Below are positions 1 to 10,432 of a stretch of DNA of 64,000 nucleotides, piece after piece. Source of the stretch: Enterococcus casseliflavus NBRC 100478. Its GTDB lineage: Bacteria; Bacillota; Bacilli; Lactobacillales; Enterococcaceae. The position numbers were made by a program, and so were the translations under genes. Where the stretch lies: NCBI RefSeq assembly GCF_001544095.1, contig NZ_BCPT01000006.1, positions 62,001 to 126,000 on the forward strand, written 5' to 3'. Below the pieces are notes generated by a model. The model saw only the letters and a program-made list of their open reading frames with translations. It was not told the origin of the DNA and did not search any database. The number at the start of each line of letters is the position of its first letter. The first letter of the stretch is position 1.

Positions 1-20
1 AGTAATTTATTTTTTGGCAT
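1..20 (-). CDS. Start of a gene running off the left edge
   Basis: Only six codons are inside the window, reading MPKNKL on the minus strand. The start is supported by an AGGAG ribosome binding site about 7 bases upstream (near 28-33). The region between it and the terminator at 120-145 is free of other genes, so this looks like the beginning of the next transcription unit. Too little is visible to name a product. Confidence 0.4.
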
Positions 21-119
21 TTGATTACTCCTTTTCTCAAAAAGTTCCTCTTTATTCTATCAAAGAACGGGCACAAAAGCGATGAATTGCTTTGTTTTCT
101 CTCTCATTTTATACAAAAA

Positions 120-145
120 AAAAGGCGAGTTTCCTCGCCCTTTTT
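120..145 (-). terminator. Rho-independent terminator after the Bax-inhibitor-like gene
   Basis: On the minus strand the stem GGCGAG/CTCGCC with a four-base loop is followed by a run of T. It begins right after the stop codon at 146-148. Confidence 0.85.
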
Positions 146-838
146 TTAGTTGTTTTTTCCAAAGATTCGCAATAACGCAAGGAATAAGTTGATAAAGTCC
201 AAATATAGTTGTAATGCCATGAAAACGGCCACTCCTGTATTTGCGCCACCATTCGTTGCGAAGTATACATTGCGGATTTGCTGATTGTCATAGGCGGTGA
301 TCCCCATAAAGACAAAGACGGTCACGATCGATAAGAAAAAGTCAACCGGTTGACTGCGTAAAATAAATACATTCAAGAGCGTCGAGATGATGATCCCGAG
401 CAACAGACCATAGCCGATACGACCAACTACACTTAGATCCCGTTTGGTCATGATCCCAAATGCTGACATGACACCAAAAGTGACAGCTGCTGAAACAAAT
501 GCTCCCACGATCGATCCAAAGTCATAGATCATCAGTGTCACAGATAAGGTCAATCCATTCAAGAGCGAATAGACTAAAAAGCCAGCAACGGTCAAGGACG
601 GATTTTTCTGCGCCTTCACCCCTAATACAATAACTAGAATGATCTGTAAGATCCAAAGACCAGTAAATCCTAGCGGAAAGTTGTCAATAAATTGCAGGGT
701 TTGCGCTTGAAAGACTTCCCCAAATATATAGGCTGAGATCGCACTGATCGCAAGCCCAACGCCGAAGAATAAATACACTTTTGAATAAAAGCGATTTAAG
801 CCTTGGGCTTGGACGGTTTCATTATTTAAATTATTCAT
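146..838 (-). CDS. Bax inhibitor-1/YccA family membrane protein
   Basis: This is a 230-residue integral membrane protein of the UPF0005/BI-1 family, whose members form proton- or calcium-leak-like channels; the bacterial role is unsettled. About seven hydrophobic segments follow one another, and family-like sequence is seen near the end (GITAYDNQQIR, then the LYLDFINLFL motif close to the C terminus). The start MNNLNNETV is chosen because a GAGGAGG site lies nine bases upstream. An in-frame TTG further upstream would lie inside that site. The gene overlaps the end of the upstream MaoC-like gene by eight bases, so the two are co-transcribed and probably translationally coupled. A terminator follows immediately. 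Confidence 0.85.
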   Translation of the reverse strand: MNNLNNETVQAQGLNRFYSKVYLFFGVGLAISAISAYIFGEVFQAQTLQFIDNFPLGFTGLWILQIILVIVLGVKAQKNPSLTVAGFLVYSLLNGLTLSVTLMIYDFGSIVGAFVSAAVTFGVMSAFGIMTKRDLSVVGRIGYGLLLGIIISTLLNVFILRSQPVDFFLSIVTVFVFMGITAYDNQQIRNVYFATNGGANTGVAVFMALQLYLDFINLFLALLRIFGKNN

Positions 839-1304
839 CTTGTTGTTCCTCCTCAATTTCTGCTACTGCTTTTGGCGGCTGGACCATGACCACAGCATCT
901 AAAATACGATGATCTTCTGTGTTGATCGCTTCAACCGAAATAGTTACCACGTCTTTCATTTTATCCACTTTGATCACTTCGAATTCAAAGGTCAACGTTT
1001 CATAATGATATACAGGTTCAATAAAGTTTACCGAAAAATTGACTACATGAGAGCCAGGACCAGGCAAATGTTTCGATACGGCACTGGTGATGATCCCCAT
1101 CAACATAATGGATGGTACGATTGGACGCTGGTACTCAGTTTTTTGCGTGTAGTCATGTTGTATATACAAAGGATTGGCATCATTAGTCAGCCCTAAATAT
1201 AACAACAGTTGATTGTCTTCGATCGATTCTGTTAAGGATAACGAATCGCCTTCCTCGATATCTTCAATACTTTTTCCTATTTTTCGCGGTTTCCCTATAT
1301 TCAA
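831..1304 (-). CDS. MaoC-like hot-dog domain protein
   Basis: This is a 157-residue protein with the features of the MaoC dehydratase / R-specific enoyl-CoA hydratase fold: an N-terminal region with DANPLYIQHDY (the usual (D/N)xNPxHxD-type hydratase segment, altered), then PIVPSIMLMGIITSAVSKHLPGPGS and a beta-rich C-terminal half. The canonical catalytic His after NP is replaced in NPLYIQ, so hydratase activity is uncertain. A binding or thioesterase-like role is possible. The start is a TTG at 1302-1304 with GGAGG nine bases upstream. It is the first gene of a two-gene unit with the BI-1 family protein. Confidence 0.7.
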   Translation of the reverse strand: MNIGKPRKIGKSIEDIEEGDSLSLTESIEDNQLLLYLGLTNDANPLYIQHDYTQKTEYQRPIVPSIMLMGIITSAVSKHLPGPGSHVVNFSVNFIEPVYHYETLTFEFEVIKVDKMKDVVTISVEAINTEDHRILDAVVMVQPPKAVAEIEEEQQDE

Positions 1305-1343
1305 AATTTAATTCCTCCAAAAAGAATAGTTTCATCTGAGTAT

Positions 1344-1371
1344 ATTCTATCAGATGCCGACAAAAGTGCAA
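1344..1371 (-). promoter_or_regulatory. Sigma-A-type promoter of the MaoC/BI-1 unit
   Basis: On the minus strand TTGCAC (1366-1371) and TAGAAT (1344-1349) are separated by 16 bases. It lies about 40 bases upstream of the TTG start. Confidence 0.65.
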
Positions 1372-1403
1372 GTTCGCGGTGCTGCTTTTGCAAAAACTTC
1401 AGA

Positions 1404-1441
1404 TGTAAAAAACTCTTGCAGCAAACACGCCACAAGAGTCT
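1404..1441 (-). terminator. Terminator of murC
   Basis: The minus-strand stem ACTCTTG/CAAGAGT is followed by TTTTTTA, directly after the murC stop. Confidence 0.85.
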
Positions 1442-1445
1442 TTGA

Positions 1446-2780
1446 TTACAATACGTTACGAGTTGTATTGCTTAATAGTTTTTCATAGGCTGTCTCAAAT
1501 TTTTGCACATCGCCTGCTCCCATGAAAATCACGACAGCATTTTGATGATCCAATAGCGGAGATACGTTCTCTTCTTTGATCACAGTTCCGCCTTTTTGGA
1601 TTTTCTTGCCTAGATCTTCAATTTTAACATCTCCTCGTGATTCACGAGCAGATCCAAAAATGTCACATAGATAGACATGGTCTGCAAGATCCAATGCTTC
1701 CGCAAATTCATCCATCAAAGCGATCGTGCGGGTAAAGGTATGTGGCTGGAAGACAGCAATAATTTCTTTCTCTGGATATTTTTGACGAGCGCCATCGATC
1801 GTTGCTTTGATTTCTGCAGGATGGTGGGCGTAGTCGTCCACGATCGTCATATCCGCCACGATTTTTTCGCTAAAGCGGCGTTTCACTCCAGGAAATGAAA
1901 TCATCTCAGCAGCAACTTCTTTCATATCCAATCCTTCTTTGTAAGCCACAGCGATCACACTTAATGCGTTGTTGATGTTGTGCTGACCAAACGCTGGCAA
2001 GACAAAATGGCCAATATTTTTACCATGGATAAAGACGTCGAACTCTGAACCTTGGGTGGTGCGTTCAATATTTTTTGCTTGGACATCGTCGTTATCGTTG
2101 ACGCCGTAATAGTAGATTGGGACATCGGCTTCAAGTTTACGCAAGTATTCATCATCACCAAAAGCAAAGATGCCTTTTTTCACTTGACTTGCCATCGATT
2201 GAAAGGCTGAGAAGACATCCTCGATCGAGTGGAAGTAGTCTGGGTGATCAAAATCGATGTTGGTCATGATTGCATAATCCGGTGAATACGCTAAGAAATG
2301 ACGACGGTATTCACAGGCTTCAAATGAAAAGAATTCCGCATCAGGTTCCCCATGACCAGTCCCATCGCCAATCAAGAAACTTGTTGGACGGATGCCGCTT
2401 AAGACATGAGAAAGCAATCCTGTCGTACTGGTTTTCCCGTGAGAACCGGTCACCGCAATACTCGTATAGGGCTGAATGAATTGGCCAATAAAGTCATGAT
2501 AACGAGTAACTTCTAAACCAAGTTCTTTTGCCCGTACGATTTCTTCGTGGGTGTCAGGGAAAGCATTCCCTTGGATAATGACCATTTCTGGTTGAATGTT
2601 TGCTTTATCGAAAGGCAACAATTTGATCGCTGCTTTTTCTAGATCACGTTGAGTGAAGAAATATTCTTCCACATCAGAGCCTTGTACTTGGTAGCCTTTT
2701 TCGTGCAGAATCAAAGCCAATGAACTCATACCGGAACCTTTGATTCCAACAAAATGATGTATTTTGTTTTGATTTTCCAT
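1446..2780 (-). CDS. murC: UDP-N-acetylmuramate--L-alanine ligase
   Basis: This cytoplasmic enzyme adds L-alanine to UDP-N-acetylmuramic acid with ATP, the first step of the peptidoglycan stem peptide. The 444-residue length is normal. Visible are the N-terminal UDP-binding GIKGSGMS (residues 13-19), the ATP loop [10 protein letters not shown] (about 111-120), the central EACEYRRHF segment, and the C-terminal domain with [10 protein letters not shown] and FQPHTFTRT. The gene appears monocistronic, with its own terminator. The start follows AGAGG upstream. Confidence 0.97.
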   Translation of the reverse strand: MENQNKIHHFVGIKGSGMSSLALILHEKGYQVQGSDVEEYFFTQRDLEKAAIKLLPFDKANIQPEMVIIQGNAFPDTHEEIVRAKELGLEVTRYHDFIGQFIQPYTSIAVTGSHGKTSTTGLLSHVLSGIRPTSFLIGDGTGHGEPDAEFFSFEACEYRRHFLAYSPDYAIMTNIDFDHPDYFHSIEDVFSAFQSMASQVKKGIFAFGDDEYLRKLEADVPIYYYGVNDNDDVQAKNIERTTQGSEFDVFIHGKNIGHFVLPAFGQHNINNALSVIAVAYKEGLDMKEVAAEMISFPGVKRRFSEKIVADMTIVDDYAHHPAEIKATIDGARQKYPEKEIIAVFQPHTFTRTIALMDEFAEALDLADHVYLCDIFGSARESRGDVKIEDLGKKIQKGGTVIKEENVSPLLDHQNAVVIFMGAGDVQKFETAYEKLLSNTTRNVL

Positions 2781-2894
2781 TATTATAATCCTCTTTTCTC
2801 AAATCCGCGTCGTAAAAAAACGCGTGTATTGACAAATATCAGGTTGTCACACGACCTACATTATCATACAAAATGAAAAAAATAGCAACGAGTT

Positions 2895-3359
2895 TTATTT
2901 TTCGACTTGACTTTTCTCATCATTTCCTATTTCTAGCAAACGTCCACGACATTTTCCACAAACATATTTTTTGATATCCACCCGTCGCTGCCGCCGAATC
3001 TCGCAGCCGCAATTTTGGCATCGATAGCGATGTTTCGCTGACCTTTTGGCAGGAGGTGCATAACGCAAGCCTCCCGTTCTTGCCAGCAATGCTTTAAAAG
3101 CAGGATCTTGGTGACGGTGACCAAGACCTGCTAAGTGCAAATGATAGTGACACAATTCATGCTTGATAATGCCGATAAAAACCTCCATCCCGTGTTCTGT
3201 GAGCATCGCTGGATTGAAATCCAAGTGGTGATCACTTAGATGGTAGCGGCCACCGGTTGTTTTTAAGCGAGAATTAAACACCGCTCGATGCGTGAATGGT
3301 TTGTTGAAAACAGACAGCGACAGCTCTTCCACCAAATGCTGCAATTCTTGTTGGGTCAT
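2895..3359 (-). CDS. SprT-like zinc metalloprotease-fold protein
   Basis: This is a 154-residue protein of the bacterial SprT-like (YdcK-type) family. The zinc-binding HELCH motif lies at residues 67-71, and a C-terminal zinc ribbon has Cys114, Cys117, Cys134 and Cys137. The family is related to the DNA-protein crosslink protease Spartan, but the bacterial substrate is not established. The chosen ATG overlaps the tex stop as ATGA. An in-frame start further upstream would lie inside tex. In Bacillus the same pair (tex/ydcI followed by sprT-like/ydcK) is adjacent. Confidence 0.88.
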   Translation of the reverse strand: MTQQELQHLVEELSLSVFNKPFTHRAVFNSRLKTTGGRYHLSDHHLDFNPAMLTEHGMEVFIGIIKHELCHYHLHLAGLGHRHQDPAFKALLARTGGLRYAPPAKRSAKHRYRCQNCGCEIRRQRRVDIKKYVCGKCRGRLLEIGNDEKSQVEK

Positions 3360-5542
3360 TTTGCATTTCCCGGATCGACCATGGTTAAACTGATACGGCC
3401 TTTTTTGACATCTACTTGCTCGATCCAAACGGTTACGACATCACCGACGGAAACAACGTCTTTCGGATGCTTTACAAACGAACGGCTCAGCTTCGATAAA
3501 TGCACCAGTCCATCTTGTTTGACACCGATATCAACGAAAGCACCAAAGTCGATCACATTTCGAACCGTTCCCTTCAGTTCCATTCCCGGTTTTAGATCCT
3601 CCATACTCAACACATCTTTACGCAATAATGGCGCTGGCATTTCATCACGCATATCGCGTCCAGGCTGCATTAACGCCTTTAGGATATCCGTGATGGTTTC
3701 TTTGCCGACTGACAATTTTGCGGAAAGCTCCGCTGGGCGTAGTTGGGCAAGTTTCGCTTTATTTTCTTCCATTTGCTCTTTCCCTAGCTCTGCTAAAGAA
3801 ATACCCGCGATCACCAAAATTTCTTTGGCAGTGTCATAGCTTTCTGGATGGATACCGGTATTGTCCAAAATGACTTTTCCGCCAGGTATCCGCATAAAGC
3901 CGATCGCCTGTTCATAAGCTTTTGGTCCTAAGCGAGGGACTTTTTTCAGTTGATTCCGCTGCGTAAATACACCATTTTCTTCTCGATAAGTCACGATATT
4001 TTGAGCAGTGGTTTTATTTAAACCAGCTACATGCTGCAAGAGTGCCGCACTTGCGGTATTGACGTCAACGCCAACTTGGTTGACAACAGTCTCAACAACA
4101 AAATCCAATTGTTCAGCGAGGCGTTTTTGCGAAACGTCATGCTGGTATTGTCCGACGCCCACGGATTGTGGATCAATTTTGACTAATTCTGCCAAGGGAT
4201 CTTGCAGACGGCGACCAATACTGATGGCGCTGCGTTCTTCCACTTGCAGATCAGGGAATTCTTGACGAGCGATCGGACTGGCAGAATAAACAGAAGCGCC
4301 TGCCTCATTCACGATCACATAATATACTTCTTGATCGATCAATTTTAATTGTTCAGCGACGAATTGCTCTGATTCCCGACTCGCAGTCCCATTACCGATT
4401 GCGACCATCTCGACTTTATAGGTTTGTAATAAGCGACGAAACGCTGGTCCGGCAGCTTCTCGCTTATTCATAGGCGCTGGTTTATGAGGATAGATCACTT
4501 CGATCGCTAGTACTTTTCCAGTCTCATCAATGACGGCTAGTTTACAGCCTGTACGATACGCTGGATCAAAACTTAAAACGACTTTGCCCTTCAATGGCGG
4601 CTGCAGCAACAGATTGCGAAGATTTTCTCCAAAAATCGCAATTGCTTGTTCGTCAGCTTTTTCTGTCAATTCATTGCGGATCTCTCGTTCGATGGCTGGT
4701 GAAATAAACCGTTTCAGCGCATCAGCAGCTGCAGCTTCAACAAAACCGGCTGCGGGTGAATCCCTATTCGTGATCAATTTGCGACGTAGGTAATCCATGA
4801 TTTTTTCTTCATCTGCCACAAGGGCGACCTTCAAGATGTCTTCTTGTTCCCCACGATTAGTGGCTAAAATTCGGTGGGATACCATCTTATTGATAGGATG
4901 CTGGAAATCGTAATACATTTCATAAACGTCTTTTTCATCTTTTTCAGCATTTTTGACCGTGCTTTGATACAGTCCTTTGTTTGTGTAATAGCTGCGGATC
5001 CAACTACGAAACTCTGCAGTATCACCAACGCCTTCTGCAATGATTTCGTGCGCACCTGCTAAGGCATCTTCTACAGTAGGAACAGCATCACTGATAAATT
5101 CGGTCGCTTTTTCTTGAACGTCACCTGCTTTTGGTAAGCTTAACAGCCACTGAGCAAATGGTTCCAAGCCGTTCTCTTTGGCGATCGTCGCTTTGGTGCG
5201 TCGTTTTTGTTTATAAGGACGATACAAGTCTTCGACGGCCTGCATTTTTGTCGCAGCTAAAATCGCCTGTGATAGTTCAGGCGTTAGCTTTTCTTGTTCT
5301 TCTATCAAACGCAAAACCTCTTGCTTGCGTTTCTCTAAGTTTTCTAAGTACTGGTATCGCTCTTCAATTTCTCGAATCTGAACTTCGTCAAGTCCATTCG
5401 TCATTTCTTTACGGTAGCGGGCAATAAAGGGGACGGTATTTCCTTCTTGCAATAACTGCAAAACCGTACTGATTTGTTTTTGGGTAAAAGCGGTTAATTC
5501 TTGTTGTACTAAATCAAGTACCTCTTGATTCATTTCTGCCAT
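3356..5542 (-). CDS. tex: Tex family RNA-binding transcription accessory protein
   Basis: This is a 728-residue cytoplasmic Tex protein. The N-terminal helical Tex domain is followed by a YqgF/RuvC-like nuclease-fold domain (SFDPAYRTGCKLAVID, around residues 325-340), helix-hairpin-helix repeats (NTASAALLQHVAGL and RLGPKAYEQAIGF), and a C-terminal S1 RNA-binding domain (GTVRNVIDFGAFVDIGVKQDGLVH). Tex affects transcription and RNA stability in several bacteria; its detailed role in Enterococcus is unknown. The start is preceded by AAGGTG at seven bases. The downstream SprT-like gene overlaps by four bases. Confidence 0.96.
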   Translation of the reverse strand: MAEMNQEVLDLVQQELTAFTQKQISTVLQLLQEGNTVPFIARYRKEMTNGLDEVQIREIEERYQYLENLEKRKQEVLRLIEEQEKLTPELSQAILAATKMQAVEDLYRPYKQKRRTKATIAKENGLEPFAQWLLSLPKAGDVQEKATEFISDAVPTVEDALAGAHEIIAEGVGDTAEFRSWIRSYYTNKGLYQSTVKNAEKDEKDVYEMYYDFQHPINKMVSHRILATNRGEQEDILKVALVADEEKIMDYLRRKLITNRDSPAAGFVEAAAADALKRFISPAIEREIRNELTEKADEQAIAIFGENLRNLLLQPPLKGKVVLSFDPAYRTGCKLAVIDETGKVLAIEVIYPHKPAPMNKREAAGPAFRRLLQTYKVEMVAIGNGTASRESEQFVAEQLKLIDQEVYYVIVNEAGASVYSASPIARQEFPDLQVEERSAISIGRRLQDPLAELVKIDPQSVGVGQYQHDVSQKRLAEQLDFVVETVVNQVGVDVNTASAALLQHVAGLNKTTAQNIVTYREENGVFTQRNQLKKVPRLGPKAYEQAIGFMRIPGGKVILDNTGIHPESYDTAKEILVIAGISLAELGKEQMEENKAKLAQLRPAELSAKLSVGKETITDILKALMQPGRDMRDEMPAPLLRKDVLSMEDLKPGMELKGTVRNVIDFGAFVDIGVKQDGLVHLSKLSRSFVKHPKDVVSVGDVVTVWIEQVDVKKGRISLTMVDPGNAK

Positions 5543-5585
5543 TTGTTCTCACCTTTCCTTTGTTGCTTTTGCTATTTTAACATAA

Positions 5586-5668
5586 AAAAGACAGCCATTG
5601 AGCGAACAAGATTGCACGAAAACAATGTTGCTTTCGCGACTCTTGTTATGGCTGCTTTTGTCTTTTCT
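5586..5668 (-). terminator. Long imperfect hairpin terminator between the phosphoesterase and tex
   Basis: An outer stem CAGCCAT/ATGGCTG and a further AACAAGA/TCTTGTT arm enclose a GC-rich inner hairpin. On the minus strand the structure ends in TCTTTTTTAT. It is much longer than the simple terminators in this window. Confidence 0.7.
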
Positions 5669-5679
5669 CAAAAAGACTT

Positions 5680-6414
5680 TTAAAAGTCTGGTTGCCAAGG
5701 ACCTGCTAAATTTTGGTATTCGATGTCCTGAACGATCCCTTTGTCATCAAAAATCACGCCATGCACCGATCCACCAAATACTGCCCCGCCATCGATGCCG
5801 ATTTTGTCGTCTTGTTGCCATAGATCCGTCGTCTGCATATCGCCATGCAGCATGGGCGTGATGGTATGGCCAAAAACGATCGTTTTTCCTGTACGGTTTT
5901 TTCCTTTATGAAACGGCTCGCGAATCCAGATAAAATCATGGTCTGCGGTCTTACGCCAATCTTTTTTACTTAAATCCACGCCCGCATGAACAAAGAGATA
6001 CTTTCCCCATTCGTAATAAAGCGGTCGCTCCATCAAAAACTCTATTAAGTCTCGATAGCTACTGCGGATCATTAAGGCGATTTCCGTCGGCGAATACTCC
6101 TCAGTAGCGCCTGTATGCAAAAGACTTTCAATCGTTTCTTTGCCGCCATTGCGTACGTAAGCGGCAAACCAATCCTCAGGGGCATTTAGAAATTGCAGAA
6201 AATACTCCTCGTGATTGCCGCGTAAATAAATCGCTTGGTATTCTTCGACTAACTTTTTTCCCAGAAAAAAACACTCTTTTGACTTCGGCCCCCGATCATT
6301 TAAGTCTCCAATCAAAAGCAGCTGATGGAGCTTAGGGTCATAATCGGTAAGAAGTTTTTTAAACAGATCGGCCATTCCATGAATATCACTGATTGCATAT
6401 AGATAGTTTTGCAT
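5680..6414 (-). CDS. Metallophosphoesterase (serine/threonine phosphatase-like)
   Basis: This is a 244-residue calcineurin-like phosphoesterase with the metal-binding motifs DIHG (residues 10-13), GDLNDRG (36-42) and GNHE (66-69), and later histidines in FVHAG and FGHT. The family includes bacterial PrpE-type protein phosphatases and diadenosine tetraphosphatases; which substrate applies here cannot be told. The start at MQNYLYAI is preferred because AAGGAGG lies eight bases upstream. A start two codons earlier would be too close to it. Flanking terminators suggest a single-gene unit. Confidence 0.85.
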   Translation of the reverse strand: MQNYLYAISDIHGMADLFKKLLTDYDPKLHQLLLIGDLNDRGPKSKECFFLGKKLVEEYQAIYLRGNHEEYFLQFLNAPEDWFAAYVRNGGKETIESLLHTGATEEYSPTEIALMIRSSYRDLIEFLMERPLYYEWGKYLFVHAGVDLSKKDWRKTADHDFIWIREPFHKGKNRTGKTIVFGHTITPMLHGDMQTTDLWQQDDKIGIDGGAVFGGSVHGVIFDDKGIVQDIEYQNLAGPWQPDF

Positions 6415-6492
6415 AGTCATTTCCTCCTTAAAGGCAATTGATTCTCTTGTTATCAATTTTAGACCTTTGCCTGTAAAATGTCTTGCAATAAA

Positions 6493-6568
6493 ACGAAAAA
6501 ACCAACCATTTGTCCTGAACAGTACGACAACATAAAGTCGGGTTCAAAAGGACGAATGATTGGTTACG
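6493..6568 (-). terminator. Long hairpin terminator of the VOC/DUF1149 unit
   Basis: On the minus strand the arms AACCAATCATTCGTCCT and AGGACAAATGGTTGGTT pair with a few mismatches, enclose a secondary hairpin, and are followed by TTTTTTCGTTTT. Confidence 0.75.
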
Positions 6569-6579
6569 ATCGACAAAAG

Positions 6580-6951
6580 CTATTTTCCTGAAACAGCAAA
6601 ATAATTGCCATCCGGATCGGCAAAATTGAAAACCAGTTGTTCTTCCATCTGAATCAATTCACCCACTTCTGCTTCCATCTCTAAAAGCTTCTTATAAAGT
6701 GTCGTAATATCTTCTGCAAAAAACATGATCGATGGGGAATTCAAAGCGACTTCAGGTGAATGTGTTTCGATAAACTCACGGTCATATAAGACAAAATGTG
6801 CCTCCGCCTCTTTTGATGGCGCGATTTCAACGACGGATGTTCCATCAACGGTTTGTTGCTCAATGATCACAAACCCTAGTTCTTGCCAAAACTCAACTGC
6901 TTTCGTCACATCGTCGACATATAGCATCACTTGCATTTGATTGGAAAACAA
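6580..6951 (-). CDS. VOC superfamily (glyoxalase/bleomycin-resistance fold) protein
   Basis: This is a 123-residue protein with the typical VOC N terminus (MLYVDDVTKAVEFWQELGF) and the C-terminal VFNFADPDGNYFAVSG segment containing the usual metal-ligand region. Members bind or transform small molecules; no substrate can be assigned. The start is most likely the TTG at 6949-6951, with GGAGG eight bases upstream. An ATG five codons later lacks a well-placed site. It lies 22 bases downstream of the DUF1149 gene and is probably co-transcribed with it. Confidence 0.75.
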   Translation of the reverse strand: MFSNQMQVMLYVDDVTKAVEFWQELGFVIIEQQTVDGTSVVEIAPSKEAEAHFVLYDREFIETHSPEVALNSPSIMFFAEDITTLYKKLLEMEAEVGELIQMEEQLVFNFADPDGNYFAVSGK

Positions 6952-6973
6952 TGGGCATCCCTCCTATTTCTCG

Positions 6974-7387
6974 TTATTCGTCTGCTTCCTTCGCTTCTTG
7001 CGCAGCGTTCGAATTGGTATTAAAGTTCAATTGTAAACCTGGTTTGTCGGTCACGATCTCTGTCACTTCATAAGTCAAGCGTTTGACGATATCAAACAAG
7101 GGCTCAACCAAGCGATCGGTTTCGGCTTTCGTCAAATCCTCTCCAGAATTGACTTTGCGATTCAAAATATGATTGACTTGTCCGACACGTCCTGACAAAA
7201 CGTAATCAGGGAACACCAATTGGAACTCTAAGCGGGCACCAATAATACTGTTTTTTTCCATATATTCTTCATCTTTGACTTTTAACGGCGCAAAGCCGAC
7301 ATTCAATTTTGTTTCCATTTCTTTGTCTTTCGGTTTCATGTCGAAATGATATGCTTCAACGATCGGTTGTTGTCTTTTTAATTCCAC
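6974..7387 (-). CDS. DUF1149 / SecB-like family protein
   Basis: This is a 137-residue conserved protein of lactic acid bacteria and enterococci. The family (DUF1149) is considered similar to the preprotein chaperone SecB, but experimental function is lacking as far as I know. It is rich in beta-strand-forming sequence (IIGARLEFQLVFPDYVLSGRVGQVN) and ends in an acidic Glu/Ala tail. A GTG start at 7385-7387 (MELKRQQPIV) is preferred, with AAGGAG ten bases upstream. A GTG three codons earlier is only one base from that site. Confidence 0.75.
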   Translation of the reverse strand: MELKRQQPIVEAYHFDMKPKDKEMETKLNVGFAPLKVKDEEYMEKNSIIGARLEFQLVFPDYVLSGRVGQVNHILNRKVNSGEDLTKAETDRLVEPLFDIVKRLTYEVTEIVTDKPGLQLNFNTNSNAAQEAKEADE

Positions 7388-7410
7388 TAGATTCACACTC
7401 CTTATCTAAA

Positions 7411-7419
7411 AGTATAGCA
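7411..7419 (-). promoter_or_regulatory. Extended -10 promoter of the DUF1149 gene
   Basis: The minus strand reads TGCTATACT, an extended -10 element. The -35 is weak. It lies about 25 bases upstream of the start. Confidence 0.5.
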
Positions 7420-7455
7420 TAACCTTTTCTTTGAGCCTACTGTATTCTTTAGACA

Positions 7456-7479
7456 ATAAAAAAAACGGCAAGTGCCGTT

Positions 7480-7480
<1 letters not shown>
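7456..7480 (-). terminator. Terminator of rsmD-coaD-sepM
   Basis: The minus-strand stem AAACGGCA/TGCCGTTT is followed by TTTTT, overlapping the end of the sepM reading frame. Confidence 0.85.
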
Positions 7481-9572
<2,092 letters not shown>

Positions 9573-9604
9573 GCGTTTTTCCCTCCAAGATCTTCGTAAA
9601 TACA

Positions 9605-9632
9605 AATATAGCACTGTTTCTATAAATAGCAA
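9605..9632 (-). promoter_or_regulatory. Promoter of rsmD-coaD-sepM
   Basis: The minus strand shows TTGCTA (9627-9632), 16 bases, then TATATT (9605-9610) preceded by TGC, an extended -10. It directly abuts the upstream terminator. Confidence 0.65.
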
Positions 9633-9668
9633 TAAAAAAATGGCGGTGACTCAAGGCACCCCCACTTT
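9633..9668 (-). terminator. Terminator of the ylaN-ftsW-pyc-ylbFG unit
   Basis: A minus-strand imperfect stem pairs GTGG.GGTG with CACC.CCA and is followed by TTTTTTT, just after the YlbG-like stop codon. Confidence 0.7.
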
Positions 9669-9672
9669 TTTA

Positions 9673-10017
9673 TTACACGTTTTCTGCCAATCGAATCATC
9701 GTATTTTTTTCTTCGATATCAAACCCTTCATCTTTCACTGGATAGGCTGCTGATGTACCAATTTTTTCAGCAAAATCCATTTCGACATCTGGTCGATAGG
9801 AAGCTTCAACTTGTCGAACAAAGTGAAACTGCTCGATTTTTGTTTTTTTGCTTTCGTATTCTTCTTCGTTCAAATACATGACCACGTATTTCATTTTGCG
9901 TGACACATAATGAACGAAGCCAAAACGACGCAAATTTTTTAGTTGACGTAGGCTGTAGACCCATACGATCAATCCTCGACGCTTCTGCATCGTAAAAGGC
10001 GTTTTATCCTCGTGCAT
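9673..10017 (-). CDS. YlbG-like DUF2129 (UPF0298) protein
   Basis: This is a 114-residue small cytoplasmic protein of the YlbG family, with the family-like start QKRRGLIVWVYSLRQLKNLRRFG and then HYVSRKMKYVVMYLN. Function is unknown. It is somewhat longer at both ends than the roughly 90-residue Bacillus protein. The ATG at 10017 has GGAGG eight bases upstream and overlaps the upstream YlbF-like gene by 14 bases, which mirrors the Bacillus ylbF-ylbG order. Confidence 0.8.
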   Translation of the reverse strand: MHEDKTPFTMQKRRGLIVWVYSLRQLKNLRRFGFVHYVSRKMKYVVMYLNEEEYESKKTKIEQFHFVRQVEASYRPDVEMDFAEKIGTSAAYPVKDEGFDIEEKNTMIRLAENV

Positions 10018-10432
10018 GACAATTTCCTCCACAACTTGATTTTGATTGAAAAAAAGGACTTCCAGCATCCACTTTGACAGTTGGTGAAAAACACGTAGAA
10101 ATCGCTACGGTCAGTTCATCCAGCAAACGCTGCAGCTGCGTTTCACTCCAGCGGTACTCGCTCACTTGCTCATTGAGATCCAGCTGTCGCTTAGCTGTGC
10201 GCATCGCACGCTTTTTCTCTTTGAAATCAGGGGCATATGCGCCGTACGCTTCAATTCTTTCAAAATCCAGCTTTTTTTCTAAAAACGTTCGCATCAATTC
10301 CTGAGCAACAGGATCTTGATGCATGGTTTGTTTCGCTATTTGATAGTTTCTACACGTTTCACTCGCTTTGATTGCCGTCACAAGTGAATCGATTTGATCT
10401 TCAATCTCGAAAAAGGCTTCATCGTAAATCAT
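10004..10432 (-). CDS. YlbF family regulator
   Basis: This is a 142-residue predominantly helical protein of the YlbF/YmcA (RicF/RicA) family. In Bacillus these proteins form a complex that steers RNase Y mRNA processing and development. Whether the enterococcal protein does so is inference. The N-terminal helix with ASETCRNYQIAKQ and the central QELMRTFLEKKLDFERIEAYG are family-like. The C terminus (SPFFQSKSSCGGNCHARG) is Cys/Gly-rich and could bind metal, as the Bacillus Ric complex carries Fe-S clusters. It overlaps the CAP gene stop by 14 bases. Confidence 0.78.
   Translation of the reverse strand: MIYDEAFFEIEDQIDSLVTAIKASETCRNYQIAKQTMHQDPVAQELMRTFLEKKLDFERIEAYGAYAPDFKEKKRAMRTAKRQLDLNEQVSEYRWSETQLQRLLDELTVAISTCFSPTVKVDAGSPFFQSKSSCGGNCHARG

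Noticed and set aside
3288-3839. A 183-codon plus-strand frame opposite tex and the SprT-like gene
   Set aside because: Shadow of two well-supported minus-strand genes.
5674-5689. Perfect 16-base palindrome AGACTTTTAAAAGTCT at the end of the phosphoesterase gene
   Set aside because: Short AT-rich palindromes occur by chance, and part is coding. It may add to the adjacent terminator but needs no separate call.
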